The notes under the pieces: model-generated
What the model saw: the letters and a program-made list of their open reading frames with translations, nothing else
What the model was told of the DNA's origin: nothing
Databases searched by the model: none
Shown here: positions 7,991 to 16,338 of the stretch, one piece after another
Numbering within the stretch: position 1 is the first letter of the stretch
How the letters are laid out: the number at the start of each line of letters is the position of its first letter
NCBI GenBank assembly: GCA_020436025.1
Contig: JAGQYP010000008.1
Coordinates: forward strand, 1 to 64,000
Length of the DNA stretch: 64,000 bases
Origin: Crocinitomicaceae bacterium
Lineage (GTDB): Bacteria > Bacteroidota > Bacteroidia > Flavobacteriales_D > Crocinitomicaceae
Reading direction: 5' to 3'
Program-made: the position numbers and the translations under genes

Positions 7991-8851
7991 TTACTCGAAG
8001 GAAATTAAATTCTCAGGATCCAGTGAGTTTCCATCCTGCCATAATTCGAAGTGCAAATGAGTTCCGTCTGTGTTTTCTCCAGTATTTCCAATGATGGCAA
8101 TTGGGTCTCCGCTTTTGACCTTTTCGCCCACCTTTTTCAATAATTTGGAGTTGTGTTTGTAAACGGAAATGAGATCACCCCCATGGTAGATTATGATGAC
8201 ATTTCCATCATCTGAAGTCCAGCTCGCAAATAGCACAGCTCCTCCCAAAGTAGAATTGATGGTACTGTTTTTTGGTGCAACAATATCCACTCCAAAATGT
8301 CCTTTTTTTGGATTGTAAGAATTTGATATTTTTCCTTTGATTGGAGAATAGAAAAAGTTGGTTTCCGTCATGTTTTTTTCTCCTAAATCAGAAGGAATCA
8401 CCTCATTTTCCATTTGTTCTCTTAAAATGGAATCTTCTTCTGATTTAATGTCTTTGATCTCATCCACATTGATCTCAATGTCGGGTTGTTTTTTGGAAAT
8501 GGCCGAATCTCCAAAGTTCTCTCCTGCCAGAATTTTTTTAATATCAGTAACATATTGCTCGTTCACACTAACAACCTGGTAAAGTGAATCAATGGTTTTT
8601 CGTTGTTGTTGCAATTGAACTTGAGATTCAGATTCGTAAAGAGTTGGCAGGTATCGCCCCATTGGGGTAAAAATAAAGAGCAAAGAAGTCACGACAGCTA
8701 CTACTAAAACCAGAAGACTTAGCAGGGTCAAGAGATTGTAATTCGACAATCTAAACTCCCACTTTTCTTCAAACGTTTCAGGGTTGATAGCTACAAGGCG
8801 GAAAGGTTTTCTTAACCTCTCCCAAAAACCCTCTTTTTTATCTTCCTCCAC
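7991..8851 (-). CDS. Membrane-anchored M23 family metallopeptidase
   Basis: A 286-residue LytM-type peptidase likely to cut peptidoglycan cross-bridges during growth or division. A short basic cytoplasmic N-terminus (about 1-40) is followed by one membrane helix at about 41-64 and a periplasmic coiled-coil-like linker (about 75-150). The M23 domain lies at about 170-285. Zn ligands His185, Asp189 (GHFGVD) and His267 (THLHFE), and the catalytic His233 and His265, are all present, so the enzyme should be active rather than a degenerate EnvC/NlpD-type regulator. The layout matches the short anchored M23 proteins common in Bacteroidota. It lies alone between ppa and a divergent gene. Confidence 0.92.
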   Translation of the reverse strand: MEEDKKEGFWERLRKPFRLVAINPETFEEKWEFRLSNYNLLTLLSLLVLVVAVVTSLLFIFTPMGRYLPTLYESESQVQLQQQRKTIDSLYQVVSVNEQYVTDIKKILAGENFGDSAISKKQPDIEINVDEIKDIKSEEDSILREQMENEVIPSDLGEKNMTETNFFYSPIKGKISNSYNPKKGHFGVDIVAPKNSTINSTLGGAVLFASWTSDDGNVIIIYHGGDLISVYKHNSKLLKKVGEKVKSGDPIAIIGNTGENTDGTHLHFELWQDGNSLDPENLISFE

Positions 8852-8990
8852 TCAGTTAATGTGTATTACTTATTGCAAATCTAAGGCTTTTAGAAGAAAG
8901 GATTTGTGAAAATTTCAAAATGATTTAAAAATTCAGATTGGAGGGCGTGTTTAGTTATTGATTGAAAGGGCACAATTATTGATTTTGGAT

Positions 8991-9006
8991 AGACAACTAA
9001 TTGTCT
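8991..9006 (+). promoter_or_regulatory. Small inverted repeat upstream of the CHU_C protein gene
   Basis: AGACAA-ctaa-TTGTCT, a perfect 6-bp inverted repeat centred about 28 bases before the ATG at 9027. It could be an operator half-site pair, or chance. Confidence 0.3.
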
Positions 9007-9026
9007 GTAAATTCGTTAAATTATTG

Positions 9027-11459
9027 ATGGCCGTGCTATTAAGATGCTACATACTTTTGATCTTGACTATTTTCTTTTGGGAAAATGGAAGGGCACAATT
9101 GGTTACCAACACTTCTCAGACCCCGCAGCAGTTGGTTCAGAATGTACTAATCGGAAATGGGGTCACGGTTTCCAACATCCAATTTACGGGATCAAGTCAG
9201 GCGATTGGATATTTCAATGGAACCAATAGCAACATTGGATTGAATGAAGGTATTTTGATTACAACGGGAACCGTAGTTGGGAATTCCTCCGGACCCATTG
9301 GCCCCAATAATTCAGATGGGGCAGGAACCGATAATGGTGCACCTGGATATCAGCTACTAGCGAACTTATTGAGTCCAGGAATTTCAACTCATAATGCGGC
9401 CATTTTGGAGTTTGATTTTATTCCTTCTTCGGATACATTGCAATTTCGTTTTGTCTTTGCTTCGGAAGAGTATCCCGAATATGTGTGTTCCGAATACAAT
9501 GATGTATTTGCTTTTTTTATTACCGGACCAAATCCATCTGGAGGAGCCTATGTCAATCAAAATTTAGCTATTGTCCCGGGAACAAGTATTCCGGTTACAA
9601 TCAATAATGTAAATAATGGTTCTTCAGGAGCCAATGGAAACATCATCAATTGTACTGCGCAAGGATTAGCCAACTCAGCTTACTATGTGAACAATCCTTC
9701 TTCTTTTTCGGGTACAGCCGTGCAGTATGATGGTTTTACAGTTCCCATTACATCTTTAGCCAATGTGATTTGCGGGGAAACCTATCACATGCGATTTGCC
9801 ATTGCCGATGCAGGTGACGGTGTTTGGGATTCAGGAATATTTTTGGAAGCCAACTCATTTGATAGTCCGACATCGGTTACCTTAAATGCGGATGTCAATT
9901 TTGTAGGAGCAAACGGAAATTTGGAAATGGCTGAAGGCTGTTCGCAAGCCACGATCCGTATTGAGAGAAATTCTGCCGATCTTTCGGATCAACTTACCAT
10001 TCCATTAAATGTAAGTGGCTCGGCAACCATGGGGACGGATTATTCCAATTTGCCAACAGACGTAACATTTCAGCCCGGACAGTCTTTGATAACTTTGACG
10101 ATTGATGCTTTTGAGGATTTTATAACTGAAGGTTCAGAAAATGTAATCATCAGCATTGATTTTCCCGATCCTTGCGGAAATAGCAATGTACAAACAGTAG
10201 AAATTGCCATCAATGATGTGGCACCTGTGGAAATTCAGGTTTCAGATTATCAAGTGCAATGTCCAAATGATACCGTCAAAGCAACGGCATCTATCTCAGG
10301 AGGCTATCCAGATTATTTTATTTCTTGGAATGGACAACCTTTTCAGCCTTTTGATCCGTTAGAAACCTTCGATGTATCACCAACGACCACAACCAACTAT
10401 ATTGTTAGAGCATACGACGCTTGTGTTGGAGATACAATTGCAGATACTTTTGAGGTTTTTGTCCCTCAATTTGGTCCGATCGTGATTCAGCCTATTGCTG
10501 ATACTTCAACTGCTTGTCCTTTTACGAGTTTCAGTTATACAGCATTTGTAACAGGAGGAGCTGGAACCTACAATTATAGTTGGAATGGTTCTTCGGTTTC
10601 CCAATTGACTTTTCAAGCAGCCCCAGAAACAACAACGAGTTATACTTTGGAGGTCACGGATAACTGCGGAAACTATGCGATGGAAGAATTTCAGATTATT
10701 GTTACGGGAGACATTCTGACTTCACACATTACTCCAGACACTTTGATTTGTCCGGGGGATTCCATGAATTTATCAGCATGGGCAACCGGGGGAAATCCTG
10801 GCTACAGCTATTACTGGCCAGAGGTAGGGGCAAACGAGCAGAATATTACCGTTTTCCCATTGACTACAACCACATATGTAGTGGAAATTCAGGATAGTTG
10901 TCATACTTACACGGTATACGACACCGTAGTGGTAGAAGTCATTCAGCCTAATGCAGATTTTGCTATTTTATCCAATGAGAATACAGAAGGTCTGCAAATC
11001 AACTTTTTAAATACTTCCACAGATGGGAATTTCTGGTTTTGGGATCTTGGAAATGGGGATACCAGTAATGTGATGCATCCGTCAACAGTTTACGATACCG
11101 CAGGATGGTACAATGTGTATTTGTATATAGAAAATGAAATTGGATGTTGGGATACCATTACAAAACCCATCTATATCAACCCGGAAACCTGGATTTACAT
11201 TCCCAATGCATTTACACCAAATGGAGATGGTATGAATGACTATTTCAGTGTTTCAGTAATTGGATCCACTAAATTTCAATTCTTAATCTTCAATAGGTGG
11301 GGAGAACTCATTTATGAAACAGATGATGTCAATTTTAGATGGGATGGAAAATACAAAGGAGAAAAAGTCCAAGATGGGGTATATGTCTACCAAGTTTACA
11401 TCGAAAACATCCGCGATGAATTCATTCAACGACGAGGCCACATTGTAGTTCTAGAATAG
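9027..11459 (+). CDS. Choice-of-anchor L / PKD / CHU_C surface protein
   Basis: An 810-residue secreted protein starting at ATG 9027, which opens a signal peptide (MAVLLRCYILLILTIFFWENGRA, cleaved before Gln). A TTG further upstream in frame would add a charged, non-signal N-terminus and is rejected. Residues about 25-285 match the choice-of-anchor L domain (ILITTG, FRFVFASEEYPEY, AFFITGPN). Residues about 290-400 resemble a Calx-beta domain (GTDY, TEGSENVIISID). Three Ig-like repeats of about 95 residues follow, then a PKD domain at about 645-715 (WDLGNGDTS). The last about 85 residues are the CHU_C domain (FTPNGDGMNDYF, FNRWGELIY, DGVYVY), a type B T9SS sorting signal. It is predicted to be exported to the cell surface, possibly as an adhesin. 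Confidence 0.92.
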   Translation: MAVLLRCYILLILTIFFWENGRAQLVTNTSQTPQQLVQNVLIGNGVTVSNIQFTGSSQAIGYFNGTNSNIGLNEGILITTGTVVGNSSGPIGPNNSDGAGTDNGAPGYQLLANLLSPGISTHNAAILEFDFIPSSDTLQFRFVFASEEYPEYVCSEYNDVFAFFITGPNPSGGAYVNQNLAIVPGTSIPVTINNVNNGSSGANGNIINCTAQGLANSAYYVNNPSSFSGTAVQYDGFTVPITSLANVICGETYHMRFAIADAGDGVWDSGIFLEANSFDSPTSVTLNADVNFVGANGNLEMAEGCSQATIRIERNSADLSDQLTIPLNVSGSATMGTDYSNLPTDVTFQPGQSLITLTIDAFEDFITEGSENVIISIDFPDPCGNSNVQTVEIAINDVAPVEIQVSDYQVQCPNDTVKATASISGGYPDYFISWNGQPFQPFDPLETFDVSPTTTTNYIVRAYDACVGDTIADTFEVFVPQFGPIVIQPIADTSTACPFTSFSYTAFVTGGAGTYNYSWNGSSVSQLTFQAAPETTTSYTLEVTDNCGNYAMEEFQIIVTGDILTSHITPDTLICPGDSMNLSAWATGGNPGYSYYWPEVGANEQNITVFPLTTTTYVVEIQDSCHTYTVYDTVVVEVIQPNADFAILSNENTEGLQINFLNTSTDGNFWFWDLGNGDTSNVMHPSTVYDTAGWYNVYLYIENEIGCWDTITKPIYINPETWIYIPNAFTPNGDGMNDYFSVSVIGSTKFQFLIFNRWGELIYETDDVNFRWDGKYKGEKVQDGVYVYQVYIENIRDEFIQRRGHIVVLE

Positions 11460-11497
11460 TCCCAACTAACCAACTATTCAACAAATCAACTGAAAAC

Positions 11498-13309
11498 CTA
11501 CTTTCTCAAGTAGAACGTAAAGCCAATACCTCCAGAAAGATAATCTTGATACAAGAAATTTTGATCTATGATAGCTCCTTCAATGTAAGGGCTAATTCTC
11601 AATCGATCAAAATAAATGTCAATTCCAGCCGTCCAAGTCATCCAAAATCTTCCTTTGTCAATAGTCATGACCTCATCCGTAGGGACTCCCTCAAAATAGC
11701 CTGTTTGCTCATTTAAGTAAACATATTGATAGATATTGTTTGGATCCCCTCCACCATAATCAAAATTCCAGTTACGCGTTGAGTCTCCTCTGAAAATGAA
11801 ATTATCGAATTCCTCAAAAATGGGGTCTGCATTGTAACCAGGGTAGTCGGATTTATGCTTTCCAGGAGCAATGAAATTGAGATTCACTCCACCGTTCACC
11901 CCTATAAATAATTCCGGAGTAACATCATATTTTACGTTCAATTTTTGACCAATCGAAATGGTATGCAATGTTTGGCGCATAACCGTAGTTCTTTGTAAAT
12001 AAGAAGAAGTATTGTTTACCCAATTGATGTCGTATTTCAACACTTTGGCTTCTGTATCGTATTCAGAGAATTGGTAATTCAAACTCGCTTCGTATGAAAA
12101 ATACTTTACCGGTTCAACTTCAACACCAAAAGAAAGTTTTGGGAAAATACTGATTCTTTTGATACGACCTAATCCAACTAGTGTGTATGCCGTATCGGTA
12201 ACAAATCCACCTGTAGGTCCAACACCAGATTCAACTCTTTGATTGTAGAGGTACACATTTTCAGTAAATGCTGCTCCATTTTCCATGATCAAAACAGTAT
12301 CTTTTGGATATCTTTTATCATATAAACTGTTCACGTTGGTATAAATTGGGACATGTGCACCAACGCTCAATTTGATGATTTTACTTTTCTCTTTAAAATC
12401 ACCCAGAACTTTTAATTCTTCTTCTTTTAGTTTTTTACGATCATCTGCATTTCGAATGTTAAAATTGAAAAGAGAATATTTCAAGAAAAAGCTGATTCCA
12501 GTAATGTTTTTGTACAATTCAGAGTAGGGATTACTTGTTTTATCTACTTCATCTTTAAACTCGTATTCTTGAGTATAACCGACCGATTGTCTCAAATTCA
12601 ATCCAAGTTGCATGTTGTACAGTTCAATACCCGCTCCAATATTGATAAAGAACAAGTGTGAATTCAATCGAGGTAATTTTCTGTACAAAGGTGAATAATC
12701 TTCAATCCAATAGGATGAATAAATCAATGACTGGTAGTGGTTTTTATTTGTTCTTGAATTCCATTCCACTCCCAAAAGGGCAAAAGGACGAAATTTCTTA
12801 GTTCTCAAGAAGGTATATCCAAAATTCAATGCGACATTATTGTACTGGGTAACTTCTTCGTAAGCCACTTGTTCTTCCCAATACTCTTTCTCACGATTGA
12901 AATATTGATCGTAATAATCCAGTCTAAACTGATTTGGATCATTGTAGCCACTATTAGGGTAATCCTGTGTTAGATTATACATTACCCATCCATTAAGTGT
13001 GTAATCACTATAATTCGCAGTTCCGTATCCTTTTGTAGTTAATTTTTCTGTTGAAAAAGAGAGTTCAGTCCAAAAACCAAAATTTGTTCTGAACCGAACA
13101 AATACCGGAATGCTATAAGACATGTTCATTTTCACTTGGTCGAATTTCATGAAAAGTGTATCGTCATAGACATCAACGATTCCGGAAGTAAAGTCATCGT
13201 TGCTTTTCATCCAGTTAAAATTGCCTTTCGCTCCAATCCCCAGTTCAAATCGCTGTCCGAAAGAAAAAGTAGTTGTAAGGAGTACAAGTAGAAGTAGTTT
13301 TTTTACCAT
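11498..13309 (-). CDS. Outer membrane protein with two tandem beta-barrel-like domains
   Basis: A 603-residue protein with a signal peptide (1-18, ending FSFGQ). Residues about 20-285 and about 310-603 each read as a PorT/OmpW-like barrel, with alternating hydrophobic strands rich in Tyr, Phe and Gly (FGYTFLRTKKFRPFALLGVEWN; SFGVEVEPVKYFSYEASLNYQFSE is a second-half example shortened here to its core FSYEASLNY). A charged linker (about 285-310, KKLKEEELK) separates them. The C-terminus IGFTFYLRK is strand-like but does not end in Phe. Its ATG overlaps the last codons of the WD40-caspase gene (ATGGTAA overlap), so the two are translationally coupled. A membrane partner or export role for the caspase protein is an inference. 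The family is not named. Confidence 0.75.
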   Translation of the reverse strand: MVKKLLLLVLLTTTFSFGQRFELGIGAKGNFNWMKSNDDFTSGIVDVYDDTLFMKFDQVKMNMSYSIPVFVRFRTNFGFWTELSFSTEKLTTKGYGTANYSDYTLNGWVMYNLTQDYPNSGYNDPNQFRLDYYDQYFNREKEYWEEQVAYEEVTQYNNVALNFGYTFLRTKKFRPFALLGVEWNSRTNKNHYQSLIYSSYWIEDYSPLYRKLPRLNSHLFFINIGAGIELYNMQLGLNLRQSVGYTQEYEFKDEVDKTSNPYSELYKNITGISFFLKYSLFNFNIRNADDRKKLKEEELKVLGDFKEKSKIIKLSVGAHVPIYTNVNSLYDKRYPKDTVLIMENGAAFTENVYLYNQRVESGVGPTGGFVTDTAYTLVGLGRIKRISIFPKLSFGVEVEPVKYFSYEASLNYQFSEYDTEAKVLKYDINWVNNTSSYLQRTTVMRQTLHTISIGQKLNVKYDVTPELFIGVNGGVNLNFIAPGKHKSDYPGYNADPIFEEFDNFIFRGDSTRNWNFDYGGGDPNNIYQYVYLNEQTGYFEGVPTDEVMTIDKGRFWMTWTAGIDIYFDRLRISPYIEGAIIDQNFLYQDYLSGGIGFTFYLRK

Positions 13310-16275
13310 ATTCTGAAATCACTTTTAAGGTTTTCCACACGAGAATTCGGACTTTGACGTCCACTAGTTAATTCAATCACTCGAATATTCAAATAAGTTT
13401 GCAATTCGGAAAGCATGATTTCCCCATCTCGGTTGAGGTCGGCATGTTTATTTTCCAATCCATCCAAAAGGGTATAGGTAAACACCCCGTTGTTCCATTC
13501 TTTTCCTTCGATGGCATATTCGGTACCAGAAGCCGAAGAAATCACCGTAGCTCCATTTGACTCACGCGTATCAGCAAAAAGCATTTTCGACAGCTGGAAG
13601 GTACTTACGGATTGTCCATCTTTTAAAGCCACACTATTTCCTACAGCTCTAAAAGTGATATCATCTTCATCTTCAACTACATTTTCTGAAATGGCAACCT
13701 CATCTTTATCTACTTCACCAGAGTGACAAGCATCTAAAAGCAATAGTTTTTTTCTTGACTTGGTGGCTTCCAGAATATGCTCAAAAGATTCAAAGGATAT
13801 TCCTCTTTCTTGTGGTTTGTAGAAATCCATGTCGTAGGATGCAAAATAGTAATCCAATTCATCATCCAATACTCCGTGACCCGCAGCAAAAATGATAACC
13901 ACATCGTTGTATTTTGCATTTTTCACAAAATCAGTTAGTGTTGAAATTCGGGCATTTGTAGCATCTGCATCTGAAAGGTTTTTCGTGTAGATATTCTTAT
14001 AAATTTTTGATTTCTCAAATTTGTGAATGACATCTTTGGAGTCTTTCGAGGCATAATTCAAATTGAATTTCTCCATATTGTATTTACTCACTCCGATGGT
14101 CACCAAATACAAATCAGGTTTTCTTTCCTTGAGTTTACTTTCAATAACGAACGACTCTTTCAAGGATTTAATTCCTTTGGCATTCACTGCAAATATTTCA
14201 ATGAAATTATCTCCGGGAGTTAGAGGAACCGTAATCGCAATGTTTACTTCCTGTTTTTTCTCGATCAATTCAGGAGCGTCTTCCAATAATGGAACACCAT
14301 TTACAATCACTTTAAGATCAATAATAGCTTCTTTTGGATCGGTTGCTTTACATTGGAAAGTGATGTTATCTGTGAAGGTATTTTGTTCTTCAGGAGGCAA
14401 CACTTCCAATTGTGGAAGATCCGATGAGATTTTAATATCCTCAATCGTAATTCCTAGTTTTTTCAAACGTTTTTGATAAGCTTTATTCATTTCTACTACC
14501 AAGGATTGTTCAATAAATGGCAGTTTTTCATAAATCAAATCCGGACGATTGTATTTTACATCAAATTGATCAAATGGAAATACATTCCCTTCCCAGCTAA
14601 AGGCTACATTTTCTAAAGCACCTTTGGAGGCAAAATAATAAGATTGCGGGTTTAACCAAAGAAAATCTCTTTGACCAGTTAAATACAAATCAGCAATTCT
14701 ATTCAAATCCTGGCCTTCCCAAAAACGAATCGAACCATCCCAACTGTAAGTAATGGCAACATTGTATTTTTTATTGTAATCTACCCCAGTAATCAAATCT
14801 GAATGCAGCGTTTGAACTCTTTTAGAAACATCTCCCGAAGAGTTATTGAAGGTTTCCAAATGCCCATTTTTCACTCTGAAAAAATCTCCATCATTTAATG
14901 CGGCAGTTTGTTTTGAATTTTCATCCAGGAAGTAAGTCTGCCAAACAATTTGTTTTCCAGAAGCTTGTCTGACGATTAAGCCATTACTTTTGTCCTTGAG
15001 AATTTCTCGAACCAATCTTATTTCATTTTTCTTAATGTCCCATTCGCCTACCCAAATTTCACAAAACGAAAGCTGATTGGTGTTTTCTTCAAAAGGTTTT
15101 GTTTTAAGTGCTTTGAATTTCAGGACATTTCCAACCTGTTCGTCTAAAGAGATAATGGCATATTTCCATCCTTTCAATTTTTTCTCTTGTGGAAAATACA
15201 ATCGGTTGGAAATAACGTTATTACTGATTAGGTTTATTTTTCTAAGAATACCATTGGAGTAACCAATTAACAGTTCATCTTCATCCTGGCTAAATTTTGC
15301 TACATTGATGGGATTCGCTTCACCTTTTAACAATTTGGTCATTTTCTTTGTTTCATCATCCCAAACAATAATATTCCCTTCGATATCGGCCGATACAAAT
15401 GAATTTTTATCTTTTCCAAAACAAACGGAAGTAACTTCAGATAAGTGACCTTTGAAATAGTTGTAAGTTGTAAAATCACGTTTTAGGATTTCTTCTACAA
15501 TTCCATCTGCACGCGCAATCAATATTTTATTTCCGAAAAAACCAACATCATTCACTGCGATCAATGGACTGGGTAAACAATACCTTTTTTCAGTCATCGT
15601 TCGCATATTGTAGTAATAAACTACACCATATAGATCACCAATCACATATTCATTCATGTAAGAATCGATTGAGGTCGCATTTGCTGTAATTGATTTCACA
15701 ATATTCAGGTTGTCTTCCCGAATAATTCTAGTAAACTTATCTTCACGTCCTCCATAGATGATATAGCCTGGCTCATCCAAATAATGAACGGCATCATAGT
15801 GGTCAAAAGAAAGTGCTTTTAAAGTTCTGATATTGAAACTGGAGTCCATTAAATGTAAGAATCGAGTTCCAATAGCCACATTGTGATTTTTTTGGTTAAC
15901 CGCTACTGCTTTACATTTATTTTTAAATGGTCCAATGGTCTTTAAAATTTCCAAATTTCTGGCATCGATCAACTTAACCGTACTATCATCACTACAAGAA
16001 ATCAGTGTAGAGTCGTTATAAAATTCGATTTTATTGATTGCTGCTTTGTGCGCAATGATCTCAGTTTCTTGTTTCCCTGTTTTAACATCCCAAAGAATAA
16101 TTTTGGCATCTTTTCCAGCAGAATAGATTTTAGTATTGTCATGGCTGTAGATCAATGAATTGATTTTTCCAGCATGACCAGTTTGAATGATTACTTCGAG
16201 TTCTTTTTGAGAATTGAGTTTAGTCGTAAAGAAGCAAAGAATCAGCAACGTCGAGTAAAGCGTTAAGAATCTCAT
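13303..16275 (-). CDS. Secreted WD40 repeat protein with C-terminal caspase-like (C14) domain
   Basis: A 990-residue protein with a signal peptide (residues 1-22, ending TKLNSQ). Several WD40 repeats occupy about 28-345 (for example GHAGKINSLIYSHD...AKIILWD and GHLSEVTSVCF...IIVWDD), with a further WD-like stretch near 490-520 (SWDGSIRFWEG). An Ig-like linker at about 630-715 leads to a caspase/metacaspase fold from 718. The catalytic dyad is intact: His800 in FAAGHGV and Cys850 in LDACHSG. A single EF-hand-like loop (DLNRDGEIMLSE, about 946-957) follows, in line with the Ca-dependence known for metacaspases. The protein is predicted to work in the periplasm or at the surface, unlike cytoplasmic caspase-like death effectors. 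It lies 63 bp after the alpha-2-macroglobulin gene and overlaps the barrel gene. Confidence 0.92.
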   Translation of the reverse strand: MRFLTLYSTLLILCFFTTKLNSQKELEVIIQTGHAGKINSLIYSHDNTKIYSAGKDAKIILWDVKTGKQETEIIAHKAAINKIEFYNDSTLISCSDDSTVKLIDARNLEILKTIGPFKNKCKAVAVNQKNHNVAIGTRFLHLMDSSFNIRTLKALSFDHYDAVHYLDEPGYIIYGGREDKFTRIIREDNLNIVKSITANATSIDSYMNEYVIGDLYGVVYYYNMRTMTEKRYCLPSPLIAVNDVGFFGNKILIARADGIVEEILKRDFTTYNYFKGHLSEVTSVCFGKDKNSFVSADIEGNIIVWDDETKKMTKLLKGEANPINVAKFSQDEDELLIGYSNGILRKINLISNNVISNRLYFPQEKKLKGWKYAIISLDEQVGNVLKFKALKTKPFEENTNQLSFCEIWVGEWDIKKNEIRLVREILKDKSNGLIVRQASGKQIVWQTYFLDENSKQTAALNDGDFFRVKNGHLETFNNSSGDVSKRVQTLHSDLITGVDYNKKYNVAITYSWDGSIRFWEGQDLNRIADLYLTGQRDFLWLNPQSYYFASKGALENVAFSWEGNVFPFDQFDVKYNRPDLIYEKLPFIEQSLVVEMNKAYQKRLKKLGITIEDIKISSDLPQLEVLPPEEQNTFTDNITFQCKATDPKEAIIDLKVIVNGVPLLEDAPELIEKKQEVNIAITVPLTPGDNFIEIFAVNAKGIKSLKESFVIESKLKERKPDLYLVTIGVSKYNMEKFNLNYASKDSKDVIHKFEKSKIYKNIYTKNLSDADATNARISTLTDFVKNAKYNDVVIIFAAGHGVLDDELDYYFASYDMDFYKPQERGISFESFEHILEATKSRKKLLLLDACHSGEVDKDEVAISENVVEDEDDITFRAVGNSVALKDGQSVSTFQLSKMLFADTRESNGATVISSASGTEYAIEGKEWNNGVFTYTLLDGLENKHADLNRDGEIMLSELQTYLNIRVIELTSGRQSPNSRVENLKSDFRIW

Positions 16276-16338
16276 CCTTAAAATTTTGACTAAAAATAAT
16301 AATTATGAGATTCAAAACCAATACTCAAAATTGGGTAC

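Noticed and set aside
8958-9026. Upstream TTG start for the CHU_C protein
   Set aside because: It would place a charged stretch before the signal peptide. The ATG at 9027 starts a clean signal peptide.
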